A stretch of 64,000 bases of DNA from Trichoplusia ni. Taxonomy: Eukaryota; Arthropoda; Insecta; Lepidoptera; Noctuidae. Below, piece by piece: positions 11,185 through 22,287 of the stretch (position 1 is the stretch's first letter; each line of letters starts with the position of its first letter). A model generated the notes under the pieces. The model was not told where the DNA came from. It saw only the letters and a list, made by a program, of their open reading frames with translations, and did no database searches. The DNA is taken from assembly GCF_003590095.1 (NCBI RefSeq), contig NC_039483.1, positions 11,222,001 through 11,286,000 on the forward strand, read 5' to 3'. The translations under genes and the position numbers were made by a program.

Positions 11185-11298
11185 CTCGAATGTTAACCAC
11201 TCCGATAAAAGAACAGTCATATCGGGAGGTAATGATGATAAAACATGTCTCCTGATACGTTCTCCGATTGTGATCCGGTTGTAAAAGGTCCGTTTTCC
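11185..11298 (-). pseudogene. Transposase-like gene, upstream exon, copy 1
   Basis: Open frame on the minus strand ending LLSEWLTFE at a GTATGT donor (11184). It joins in phase with the next exon. It contains RERIRRH-type basic residues (ERIRRHVLSSLPP). No ATG is seen in frame and a TAA precedes it, so the true start is upstream or the 5' end is lost. Too short to classify alone; the call rests on being spliced to the zinc exon and on its exact duplication at 43583-43696. Confidence 0.35.
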
Positions 11299-11575
11299 TT
11301 AAGTATACACAGTACGACTAGTTAGTGGAGCACTCGCGTGGGGCTACGACATATTATAAAACATATCATAAACGAAAAACAAACCGGCGCAATGACTGTT
11401 TATTGTTTACAAATTATGTGAGAATGTGATTTGACATTGACATTAGACGCTCGATATTCATCACTTATGTTGTCAGCACAAAAGTGACTATCTTCCTTTG
11501 TACGCGAACTTAGTTTTATTTAATTAATAATATTTATGGTTTCATTTATTTAAATAAATCAGTAAGCTTAAAAAA

Positions 11576-11861
11576 AATATATGTGTTATTTAAGTTATGA
11601 TTAACATTTACATTTTAAACTCGATGTCTATAGTGACGGACTTTCCCTACTTTGTTCTTTGTGAATATTATATGGCAACATTAAGGGTACTTTTGAGTGG
11701 AGTACAAACGAAGAAAATCTTTTTATTGTATGTTTTTTTCTCCCGCTGCTACAGTAAATTGAGCTATTTTCAAAATTCCTTATTCGTTTTTTTATAATTA
11801 TTGGTTTTATTTTGGTTCTTGTACACTCTGGGGCAGAATCTGGCCAAGTCCTTTATACATT
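11576..11861. other. AT-rich spacer without recognised features
   Basis: After the shared block ends, about 290 bp of AT-rich sequence follows. An ORF of 66 codons on the plus strand has no motifs and low-complexity composition. I see nothing functional here. Confidence 0.5.
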
Positions 11862-12155
11862 TTATATATTTTTACTCCAAAAATTCCTTAAATATTCCAA
11901 GCATAAATGACCACAATTAATTGTATTGAATGATTGATATCTAGTATAGTTGTAAAAAACGTTACAATTCTTAAAATAACGCACCATTTCCTTAGATGGT
12001 TTTAAATCACCAAAACTATCAAAATATTCACAGTGATCAAATACTTTAATATAAGCCACCCAGTGCGTCCCCTCGTTTCTAGACTCATCCAAATAAAAAT
12101 ACCACATTGGATATCGTTTGGTGTGCTTGGTAATTGATTTCTCATAAAAACTCCT
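11862..12155 (-). pseudogene. Adenain-like cysteine protease fragment (Polinton/Maverick type)
   Basis: The frame is open on the minus strand from 12155 to a stop at 11862. It carries the three landmarks of the adenovirus-type C5 protease fold kept by Polintons: a catalytic His in GTHWVAY, the acidic partner in YFDSFGDL, and the catalytic Cys in NCGHLC, spaced as in that family. These proteases mature capsid proteins in Polinton-like elements. The N-terminal part before the His is short (a TAG precedes it) and no neighbouring Polinton genes (polymerase B, integrase, ATPase, capsid) are visible. It is therefore an isolated relic, squeezed between the composite block and Gypsy B. A parvovirus-related or other virus-derived source is not excluded. 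Confidence 0.7.
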
Positions 12156-12161
12156 CTAAAG

Positions 12162-12781
12162 TGAGGGATATCACATCCGTACTGTATTAGGTCTATATTA
12201 CAGTAACGAAGATGTAACGAAACGAAATGTAGCTCCCAGAAATAAGCATTGTAACGAGTAGACTACGCGCACGTTTTAACTCCGTGAGCCCGCTTGCTTA
12301 GTGTGCCACACAAGTTATCGCGCACTGTGCGTATGCACACAGATGCACCGCGCACGGCTATAAAAACCTGCTTCCGTCGCGACACGTCAGTTCGACTCTG
12401 CGCGGGCATTGCATCCGACGACTCGGAACAACTCCTTCGCTGATCGAACGCACTCTCACGCGATACGTCACGCCCTTAATGTATTCGTAATACGAACATT
12501 ATTGGTGTGATTTATTGTTTGTTATCATCTTTTAGAATAGTTCTACCGTAGTAATTTGTGGCGCTTCACGCACTTGTTTTGTATTATTACATTAGTAGTT
12601 AATAGTTAGTGTTTTTTTTTTCTTTCATTTGCTAAGTAATTTAGAGAATACCCACTATTTGTTTTTTTTTTTTTATATATCGTCACATTCTTTAACTTTT
12701 CCCTGTGAACTTGTGTTTATTGTTAAATATAGGTTATTAGTGAGCAATCTGGTGTATCATTTATTAAGAACCCTAGTTACA
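12162..12781 (+). repeat. Putative 5' LTR of Gypsy B
   Basis: Begins TGAGGGATATC and ends near AGTTACA, three bases before the primer-binding site. It contains a core promoter: GGCTATAAAAACC near 12357-12369, with TCAGTTCGAC about 30 bp downstream as a plausible initiator. It is GC-rich between about 12240 and 12460. Only one copy is present, so boundaries are inferred from the promoter and the primer-binding site. Confidence 0.5.
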
Positions 12782-12784
12782 ACT

Positions 12785-12800
12785 TGGCGCCCAATCGTGG
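12785..12800 (+). promoter_or_regulatory. Primer-binding site of Gypsy B
   Basis: TGGCGCCCAATCGTGG lies directly after the LTR end. TGGCGCCC is the usual complement of a tRNA 3' end of the tRNA-Lys type used by many LTR elements. Its position fixes the end of the LTR. Confidence 0.6.
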
Positions 12801-12895
12801 ATCCCCCAGAGAGAAACCTAAGACCTAGACCAACCGCAGGAACACAGAGATTTACTGTACAACATAACCCACAGAAGGTTAGGAAACACGAGACG

Positions 12896-15652
12896 ATGGA
12901 TGGTGACAAAAGTGGTTCAGCGTCTACTTCGTCATCGATTACAATGTCTGCAGAACAATTCCAACAATTATTGGCAGCAGTCGGTTCAGGTTCGAAGCAT
13001 AGAAGTTCATTGGTGAGATGTCCGGTAAAATTCAGTGGCAATAAAAGTGCTCAAGAGGTCGAGTCTTTTCTTTCCGCGATTTGTGTATTCAAGAAAGTCG
13101 AACAAATAGATGACAAAGATGCACTCACTGGGCTACCACTTATCTTGACTAATGATGCTGCTACTTGGTGGCAGGGTATTAAAAATCAAGTGAAAACTTG
13201 GAAGCAGTTCGAAGAACGGTTACGACACGCTTTTGCACCCAAGAAGTTGGCTTATAAAATTTATCAAGAAATAGTGGAGAAGAAACAGAAAGATGACACT
13301 CTAACAGAGATTTTCATCGCAGAAAAACGGGCGCTTTTATCTGAATTACCTTCATCTGGCCATAATGAGCAGCAAGAAATAGATTTGTTTTTCGGTCAGA
13401 TTCGGTTTGCGATACGAGAAAAGATATCAAGAGAAAGTATAACAAGTTTTGACGAATTGTTGGAGAAAGCTAGGGAGGTTGAACGTAATTTGGGTGAGAA
13501 AACAGAAGAAAAACGAATACGCAAAAAGGATGCTACAACAAGCAGCACAAAACCAAAGTTACGATGTAATTTTTGTAGGCTACCAGGACATACCATAGAT
13601 TTTTTCAGAAAGCGTATAAAAGCTGAGCAACAAACGCCTAAAGTTATAGCAGCAGAAGCTAAACCCAATGCTACGATTAAGCCTAAGTTTTCATGCTTCG
13701 GATGTGGGGAACCAGGCGTTGTACGCAGTCGCTGTACAAAATGTAATATACAGCAAGTCAAAATTGAGGACATTAACTTCTGTTCTGTCAGCACCGCTAG
13801 TACCAAACGCCTCAGACCAGTAGTACCCATATGTATCGGTGGTATAAAGGGTATTGGCTTCGTAGACACCTGTGCAAAATCAAGTGTAGCTTCGTACCAG
13901 TTATATTTATGCCTTAAGAGGGAAGGCAAGTATATATTCAATGAGGAGGTCATGAGGATTACTATGGCAGATGGAGTGCCCAAAGTGCAGTCTGTCTGGA
14001 CCATGCTTGTTCCTGTCACAATCTATGGCAGAGTGATAGAAACTCAGTTCATTGTTTTGCCTCATGCTAAAGGAAACAAGACACTTTTGGGAGTGGACTT
14101 TATAGAAGATGCGAGAATGATTCTTAACTTGCCTCAGTTAACGTGTCGATTCCTCGATGATCCTGCGAGGGTTTATGACTTGCAACAGGAAAGTATCACC
14201 GAAAATATTGTTGCTGATGTGATATGCAATGCAAATTTGCCAGAGTTGATTTCCCCGATGTCTGGTTCACCAGAAGGAGTCGTTTCGCCAAAGCCCTCGA
14301 CATCGGGTTATATGGAGGAAGGTTTGATGCGACCATGTGGTCCTATAGTGGGCATGCGTGCCGCCACAGCCCCGCAAAATACTCTGATAAATCATTGCAA
14401 TGAACCTTTGGCTGGTGCTTACGCGCCCACGCCTTCCACTAGTATGGAAACCTGCCAAGCTACTGTTGATTGCCCTCGTACGCCCACACATGGTCCATTA
14501 ATGTCAATTGAGGCTACCACTCCACCTAATAAACGAAAACGTTTATTTGATGGCTTCTCTCCAGTCATAGATGCGTTGTATCGAGATGCCCGAAGGTCAC
14601 TAGAAGAGGACACCATTGAACTGTCTCCTAAGTGCAAGGCATTGTTCGATTCACCGAGTACAGATATTGCGGCACTAGATATCGAAGACTCTAATTGTGC
14701 GCTAAACCCTGAGGAGTATGTAGAATTGCAGCGACTCTTAGAGAAAAACACTGATGTGTTCGTTCCTAATGGAAAACCTACAACTCGAATAGAGCATTAC
14801 ATAGACACCGGAGATCATAGACCAATTTCCGTCCCACCGTACCGTTTGCCACCTGCTAAAATACAAATCCTGAAGGACGAAGTAAGTAGAATGCTGACTG
14901 AGAGAATAATAGAACCATGCACGTCCCCGTGGTCAGCACCTGTGGTTATGGTCCCAAAGAAGGATGGCGGGACACGAGTCTGCATTGACTACCGACAATT
15001 AAATTCAATTACGACGCCAGATGCGTATCCACTCCCTCGCATAGACGATCTTCTGCATGATGCCAAACCTACGCCGTACATGTCAACGATCGACCTCCGC
15101 TCAGGCTATTGGCAAATAAGTGTAAGGGAGGAGGACCAGTGCAAGACTGCGTTCGTGACACCATTTGGTATGTACAAGTTCCTTAGGATGCCTTTTGGTT
15201 TGCGCAATGCACCGGCTACCTTTCAGCGTTTGATGGATGGGTTTCGTGTGTCCCTCAGCCACATTAAACTGTGTGTCTACATTGATGATTTAATTATTCT
15301 GTCATCAACGTTTACTCAACATCAGGAGGACCTTCAAGACGTATTCATACGCCTGCGAGAATATAACCTGACCGCTAATAAGGAGAAGTGCAAATTCTGT
15401 TGCTCAAAGGTTAAATATCTGGGACACTATATTACACCCAATGGACTACAGATGGATCCTCACAAAGTGAATTCTATAGTAGACATGCAATCGCCCACTA
15501 ACATAAAACATTTACTGACATTTTTGCAAATGTGCTCTTGGTACCGAAGATATATCCCTTGGTTTGCTAAGATTGCTGAACCTTTAACGCGACTTACCAG
15601 GAAAAATATGACATGGATATGGCAAGAAGAACAGCAAGAAGCTTTTAATTAA
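12896..15652 (+). pseudogene. Gypsy B gag-protease-RT, Arc-like gag
   Basis: The start chosen is the ATG at 12896; the open frame extends further 5' only through the LTR. Gag (about residues 1-230) has the capsid pattern seen in insect Arc and related Gypsy gags (LTNDAATWWQGIKNQVKTW and a FDELLEKAREVERNL helix). Two zinc knuckles follow, each missing one ligand: CNFCRLPGHTIDFF has Phe for the last Cys, and CFGCGEPGVVRSRC has Val for His. The protease site reads FVDTCAKSS, so the Gly of the DTG triad is Cys. RT is complete in motif: VCIDYRQLN, STIDLRSGYWQI, FGLRNAPATFQRLMDG, and the YIDD box in VYIDDLIIL. The frame ends at 15650 by a one-base insertion; RNase H continues in other frames. Confidence 0.85.
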
Positions 15653-16771
15653 GCTTAAAGATCTCCTCGTCACTGGACCTGTATTAGCTCAAGCAGATGA
15701 TTCTAAACCATATATTATAAATCAGACGCCAGCAATTATGCTATCGGTGCAGTTCTAGTGCAGGGGGAGGGTGAACAAGAGCACCCTGTCGAATATGCGA
15801 GCCGATTACTTACGCAAGCTGAAAGAAACTATACGACAACAGAACGTGAAGCGCTCGCAGTTGTTTGGGCAATTAATAAATTTAGAGGTTACATCGAAGG
15901 GACCCCTATAACTGTTCTGACGGATCATCAGGCTCTCAAATGGCTCATGTCATTAAAGTCACCAACTGGTCGCTTAGCAAGATGGGCACTACAGTTACAG
16001 CCTTACGACATTACTATAAAATACATAACCGGCAGGACGAACGTTGTAGCTGATGCCTTGTCACGCCCAAATTGCAACGATGAATCTAAAGAAAGCTGTG
16101 GAATATGTAGTATAGTGGTAGATGCGCCCCGGAAAAACCCAAAAGAGATAAGAGAAACACAATTAAAAGATAAAGATGTAGAGAAGATAGTAAGAGCATT
16201 GGAAGGAAATGTTGAGGAGGATGCACGCTACTGGTGTCAAAAGGGTTACATAATGAATAATGGGTTACTATATCACTATAACCCTGATGGTGCTAGTGAT
16301 AGTAGTCAACTAGTTGTCCGTGCACAAGAACAAACTGACGTAATATCGGCATATCACGACGGACCAACTGCCGGTCATTACGGAGCAGAAAAAACATACG
16401 CTAGAATAACTCAACGTTATTATTGGAAGGGCATGAGGAAGGATATTGAAGCATACATTCGGAACTGTCTGTCCTGTCAAAGATACAAACCTTCAAACTT
16501 AAAACCCGCAGGACTACTCCAAACGACTGCAATGAACAAAAGATTTGAAGTCGTCGCTTTTGATTTGTTTGGTCCCTTACCCGCTTCTTCCAAAGGAATG
16601 ACTTGGATATTAATTATTGAGGATCTCGCTTCTAGATGGGTAGAGATATTTCCCCTAGAGCAAGCTTCTGCAGCAAATTGTGCAATGATCCTCATTAATG
16701 ATATATTTCTTCGGTACGGCATGCCACGCCGGATAATCAGCGACAATGGCACTCAATTTGTTAGCGCTGTT
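15653..16771 (+). pseudogene. Gypsy B RNase H and integrase, frameshifted and truncated
   Basis: After the frameshift the RT tail (LKDLLVTGPVLAQADDSKPY) continues, with another indel near 15720. From about 15758 a long frame gives RNase H (RNYTTTEREALAVVWAI, LTDHQALKWL, ADALSRP) and integrase with an HHCC domain (YHDGPTAGHYG ... CLSCQRY) and the first two catalytic Asps (AFDLFGPLP and ISDNGTQF). The catalytic Glu and C-terminus are missing because the element ends at about 16771. The stop after MHI is in foreign sequence. Confidence 0.85.
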
Positions 16772-16865
16772 ATGCATATATAATTTACTATATTTATATC
16801 TACACGTAACAAATTCATTTTTTAATTCATGTTTATTTACAATATTTTATACACAAAAAACCTTA

Positions 16866-17119
16866 TCTATACTCTATACTAATATATAAAGCTGAAGAGT
16901 TTGTTTGTTTGTTTGTTTGAACGCGCTAATCTCAGGAACTACTGGTCCAAATTGAAAAAATATTTTTGTGTTGAATAGACCATTCATCAAGGAAGGCTTT
17001 AGGCTATAAACCATCACGCTGCGACTAATAGGAGCGAAGATACAATGGAAAATGTAAAAAAAACAGGGCAGGTATGAATCACTTCTACCCACGGGGACGA
17101 AGTCGCGGGCAACAGCTAT
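16866..17119 (+). mobile_element. Small non-autonomous Helitron, copy a
   Basis: Starts TCTATACTCTATACTAATATA after a host A (16865), includes a (TTTG)n run, and ends in a hairpin region GACGAAGTCGCGGGCAACAGCTA at about 17118. The expected final G of CTAG is missing (CTAT). It is the inverted counterpart of 19942-20213. It encodes nothing and directly abuts the truncated 5' side of Helitron copy 2. Confidence 0.8.
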
Positions 17120-17149
17120 ATTTAATATACCGTTAATTAAAAATACAAA

Positions 17150-20100
17150 ATGCCACCTAAAAAACGACCATCTTTATCTCGAAATTCGAGAGATGCTAAG
17201 AGGATGAGAAATGCGCGTTCTCAAGAATCAGCAGAGGAAAAAGCACATCGATTAAACTCTATGAGAGTTAGTGCCTCAACTTCTCGAGCCAATGCAAGCT
17301 CTCCAGAGAGAGAGATGCGATTAGCAGCTGACAGAGCGAGACGAGCTACATCACGTGCTTCTCAAAGCTTTTCTCAACGAGAACTTAGGCTTACTATTGA
17401 CCGAGAACAACATGTGTTATCCCGAGAAGCTGAAACTGCTTCACAACGAGAACTACGGCTCTCAGCTGACCGAGAACGTCATACATTGTCTCGTGAGTCA
17501 GAAACCTTCACTGAAAGGGAACTACGGCTTACAGCTGATCGCGAACATCATATTTTATCTCGAGAATTGACAAATGATAGGGTGCACCATAATATTATTC
17601 GATCTCTTGAAGATGAACATGAGCATGTACAACGAATAGAGTCGGTACGTGAACATTACAATTCTTTGAGACAAGATCGATTAATAAGTTGTCTAATGAA
17701 AGATTAAGAATCGAAAATATTCGGTCTCTTGAAACGGACGAACAGCGAGAGGCCCGTCTTACCTCAGACAGATTTCGACATAGTCTTAATAATTTCGGTG
17801 GCGTGGTCCGACAAATATAAAAGTGGGTTTGCTTATAACCTCGCAATTGATTACAGATCATCTTCTTTAATGGGCAGTAGTATGTGTTCTTTGTAATGCT
17901 TCAAAGTGGAGTAAGGAGTCGGCTGGTTTCTGTTGTTCTGGAGGCAAAATAAATTTGCCTTCTTTCGCAGACCCGCCGGAACCGTTGAAATCACTACTTT
18001 TAGGGGAACATGAGCAATCTAAACAGTTCTTAGACAATATTCGCACTTATAATAGTGCGTTTCAAATGACATCCTTTGGTGCTCAACAAATCTCAAAAGG
18101 TCCTTTCATGCCTACTTTTAAGGTACAAGGTCAGGTTAACCATTTGATAGGATCCCTTTTGCCTGAAGACCAACCTAAGTTTCTTCGAATATATTTCGTA
18201 TCCGACTACAACGAACAGTCGAATATAAGAAATCAATATTTCCCGAATTTAAATACTGAACTAATTTCACAACTTCAAGACATGTTGCATCAGGTTAATT
18301 CATATGTATGCAGTTTTAAATCGGCACTAGAAGCTCTTCCTCGATATGATGATAGCAATTATAAAATTGTTATAAATGCCGATAGGCGTCCAACTCAGGA
18401 ACATCCTAGGCGTTATAATGCTCCATCCACAAATGAAGTTGCTGTGGTATTGGTCGAGCAAGAATGTGATAGGCGTGATATTGTTATCTGGTCCAGAGAC
18501 AATCGTTTGCAACGTATTTACGAAACCTACAGGGCTTATGACAGTTTGCAATATCCTTTGATATACTGTCGAGGGGAAGATGGTTATAATTTTGTTTTAT
18601 ACCAAACTGATCCGCATACAGGTGCACCTAATTATAATAAAAAGATTTCATGCCTTCAATTTTATTGTTACCACTTGCAAGTGAGGCGGAATAGGTTTGT
18701 ATACTTTCAACGTTTTCGTGGCTTCTTCAATCAGTTTATTGTTGACATGTATGCAAAAGTTGAAACCGAAAGGTTAGTTTACTTACGATCTAATCAAAGG
18801 CAGCTACGCGCTGAAGAATACGTACACCTTCGCGACGCCATGCAGCAAGATAATGATACGGTGAATATGGGCCGTTTAGTTATTTTACCCTCTTTTTTTA
18901 CTGATGGTCCACGGTACATGCACGAACGTACTCAAGATGCTTTTTGTTACGTAAGAAAATATGGACGTCCCGACTTATTTATTACAGTAACTACCAATCC
19001 TAAGTGGGATGAAATCACTCGGGAGCTTCTTGAGGGTCAAGCACCGCATGAACGCCATGATATCATCGCAAGAGTTTTTCATTTAAAATTAAAATTAATG
19101 ATAGATCTACTTACCAAAGATAACATTTTTGGAGAAGTATTGTGTTATATGTATAGTGTTGAATGGCAAAAACGCGGCTTAGCTCACGCACATATCTTGC
19201 TATGGTTAAAAGATGAGGTTCGACCTAATGATGTAGACAGTTTAATCAGTGCTGAAATTCCAAGTCCGATTGCAGATCGCGTGCTATACGACATTGTTAA
19301 AACCCATATGATACATGGTCCATGTGGTGCATTTAACGGGAATCCTACTTGCATGCAAGACGGTCGTTGCACTAAAAGATATCCAAAATGCTTAGTGGAT
19401 GAAACTGTAACAGGACATGATGGATACCCATTATATCGTCGTCGTTGAAGAGACAATGGTGGTTTTACTGTTGAAAAACGAGTGTCTAGACAACAGGTAA
19501 CTTTAGATAATAGGTGGGTCGTTCCGTATTCGCCTGTGTTGTCTAGAACATTTCAAACTCACATAAATGTTGAAATGTGTAATAATGTAGAGTCAATAAA
19601 ATAAATTTAGAGTACATTAATAAGGACAGTGACCACGCTACATTTGCGTTGAGAAATGAACATAATGAAATTACTAGATTTCAGTCAGGCAGATATATTA
19701 GTTCTTCAGAAGCTGTGCGGCGGATCTTAAGTTTCAACATTCACGAAAGATATCCACCTGTGACTCATCTAGATGTTCATCTTGAAGGCGGTCAACGTAT
19801 ATATTTCAACGCCGAAAATGTTACAGAACGATTAGAGAACCCTACACAAACAACTTTATTAGCATTCTTTCGACTTTGCCAAACTGATGATTTTGCAAAA
19901 TCTCTTTTGTATGAGGAAGTTCCATCGTATTATACCTACAACTAGCTGTTGCCCGCGACTTCGTCCCCGTGGGTAGAAGATATAAGTTATGATTTATACC
20001 TGCCCTGTTTTTTTTTCATTTTCCATTGTATCTTTGCTCCTATTAGTCGCAGCGTGATGGTTTATAGCCTAAAGCCTTCCTCGATGAATGGTCTATTCAA

Positions 20101-22141
20101 AACAAAAAGAATTATTCAATTTGGACCAGTAGTTCCTGAGATTAGCGCGTTCAAACAAACAAACAAACAATCAAACAAACTCTTCAGCTTTATATATTAG
20201 TATAGAGTATAGATAAGCAACGAGGTGTCTTTAATCGGAGACGCCGTGGCAGGCCTGTAGGTGGCGAGTCAGGTATTTTCAAAGAACATGTTCTTGGTAG
20301 AGTGTATACCGTTCATCCTAACAACGCTGAATTTTTCTATTTGCGATTATTATTACACACAGTGCGAGGACCAACCTCATTTATAGATTTTAGAAAAGCT
20401 TGCCAAGCGCGTCATTTGCTTGAAAATGATCAGCATTGGGATGACGCTTTAGCGGAATCCTGTATTAGTGATAATCCACGATGGTTACGCCATTTATTTG
20501 TAACATTACTAACATTTTGTAATTTGTCAGATGCTATACAATTATGGGAAAAATATAAAGAAAAACTTGCAGAAGACTTTCTTAAGAATATATCTCACAA
20601 TGATGAAGGCACAACTAATGATAACGTCCGTGATCTTGCTATAAATCAGTGTTTATTGGCTCTTCAGGATGACTTAACAGCAGTAGGCGGTAAATTACTA
20701 TGTGAATATGGTTTGCCAAAATTGCCAACACCAACCTCAGTCGGAGACGTTACTAAAAGGGAATATTCCGCAGAGATTGGTTACAACCCAATGGAACTGC
20801 TGACGACATTAGAAAGCGGTTTCCCAATGATGACTGCAGAACAACGTTCAGTCTATGATCGCATGTGCGAGAGTGTTCAAAATAATTTGGGGACAATATG
20901 GTTACTATATTAATAATAGCTTCCGTTCGAAACCAGGGTAAAATTGCTCTTGCCGTGGCTTCATTAGGGATAGCTGCAACATTGCTACCAGGAGGTAAAA
21001 CTGCTCACACTATGTTTAAAATACCAATTGATTTAGATCGCACGGAAAGTCCAACCTGTAGTATTTCAAGCAATAGCGACAAAGCTAAGGTATTACGCGA
21101 GTGTAATTTAATCATATGGGATGAGTGTACGATGGCCCATCGAAAAGGAGTAGAAGCGGTAGACAGAACTTTAAGGGATATAAAACAAAATGATCGACCA
21201 ATGGGCGGTATCACGGTTTTATTTTGTGGTGATTTCCGACAAACCTTACCGGTAATACTACGGGGAACCCGAGCTGATGAGGTTAGGGCTTGCCTGAAAA
21301 GCTCTTATTTGTGGCGTGATATACATTCGATGCATTTAACTATAAACATGCGAGTGAGAACTGGAGATAATCCAGATAATAGTCAATTTTCTAATACATT
21401 ATTAAAGATTGGTGAAGGTACCTATCCACAACTACACCAAGGAAAACTTATTTTGACGCCTGAATTATGTTGTATAGTTCAATCTCAAACACATCTGATA
21501 TCGTCGGTTTACGGTGACAAATATATTAAATAGGGACAATACTTGGCTCAGCGAAAGATCCATTTTAACTCCGCGCAATGATCAGGCATTTGAGATTAAT
21601 AACAAAATACTGTCAAATCTACAGGGGGAAAGCAAAGTTTATAGATCAATAAATAGAATGGTCGATGAACAAGAAGTCACTAATTACCTACCCGATAGAA
21701 TTCTTAAATTCTCTAAATATGCCCGGACTTCCTTCTCATGAAATTTGTTTAAAAATTGGCATTCCGATTATTCTACTCCGAAATTTAAGACCACCACAAC
21801 TTTGCAATGGAACTCGACTGAAAGTAACCCAGTTGCAACAAAATATAATCGACGCTCAAATTGTAACAGGTTGCGGTGCAGGAGAAACCGTCTTTATCCC
21901 CAGAATACCCATTATACCAAATAATTTTCCGTTCCAATTTAAAAGAACGCAATTCCCGGTATCGGTGTGTTATGCAATGACAACTAATAAAGCTCAAGGG
22001 CAGACTCTTCGTGTTGCCGGAGTAGATCTCGTTGTCAGTTGTTTCTCGCATGGTCAGTTATACGTTGCTCTTTCCCGGGTTAGCAGTTCTAGAAATCTTT
22101 ATGTTCACGTGCCGGACGCAACAACTTCCAATATAGTTTAA
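17150..22141 (+). pseudogene. Helitron RepHel, copy 2
   Basis: ATG at 17150 in MPPKKRPSLSR. Only about three 23-residue repeats are present. Breaks are many: frame loss at about 17700 and again between 17810 and 17955, a TGA (for CGA) at 19446-19448, further loss near 19600, the small Helitron at 19942-20213, a deletion at about 20900-20930 that removes the Walker A loop between NNLGTIW and VRNQ, a break near 21530, and a four-base insertion near 21690. The Rep HUH motif survives as GLAHAHILLW and Walker B as IIWDEC. Without Walker A and with these frames it cannot make an active helicase. Confidence 0.9.
19942..20213 (-). mobile_element. Small non-autonomous Helitron, copy b, inside RepHel copy 2
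   Basis: On the minus strand it runs from TCTATACTCTATAC (right end 20213) to GCAACAGCTAG (left end 19942). The empty site is known from the other RepHel copies: their coding sequence reads CCTACGATAAGC where this one has CCTACA, the insert, then TAAGC. The insertion is exactly between A and T with no duplication, textbook Helitron behaviour. Its 3' end closely matches that of the large Helitrons, so they could have mobilised it. Confidence 0.9.
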
Positions 22142-22287
22142 GCCTCATGTAAATGTGATCTAAACAATATAACCAATACATTAACTTAATAACAGAAGGA
22201 GTCACACGCTAACAGATTCGCGGACACAGCTATCTTTTCTGCCGAAAGTCGCTATTACACGCGAACGAAGTCGCGGGCAAAAGCTAG

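Larger units (their letters stand above)
2855..11575. repeat. Composite block, copy 1 (direct repeat of 31200-43966)
   Basis: From TTATAAAACGCGG at 2855 to AAGCTTAAAAAAA near 11575, the sequence matches 31200-43966 with only scattered differences. It contains a broken transposase-like gene on the minus strand, split by a Helitron in an intron. Differences from the second copy: a SINE at 6667-6941 here, a Copia element only in the other copy, a longer promoter-proximal region in the other copy, and single-base indels. The right limit of the shared region cannot be placed exactly because the other copy runs into an assembly gap. Confidence 0.9.
12162..16771 (+). mobile_element. Ty3/Gypsy retrotransposon B, 3' truncated
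   Basis: Layout: putative 5' LTR, primer-binding site, fused gag-pol, and a sharp end inside integrase with no 3' LTR. The last recognisable codons are SDNGTQFVSAVM, just after the second catalytic Asp; the following 80 bp are unrelated AT-rich DNA. The loss of everything 3' of the integrase core indicates a deletion or rearrangement, not normal transposition. Confidence 0.85.
17120..22287 (+). mobile_element. Autonomous-type Helitron, copy 2 (diverged, 5' truncated)
   Basis: It carries the same gene order as the other two large Helitrons in the opposite orientation and ends at 22284-22287 in CTAG followed by T, with the same GAAGTCGCGGGCAAAAGCTAG hairpin region. The long 5' leader of the other copies (GTCT run, promoter, tandem repeats) is absent: only about 30 bp precede the ATG before the small Helitron begins. 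Sequence divergence from copies 1 and 3 is visible throughout, so this is a separate, older or different-lineage insertion. Its right end splits Gypsy C integrase. Confidence 0.85.
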
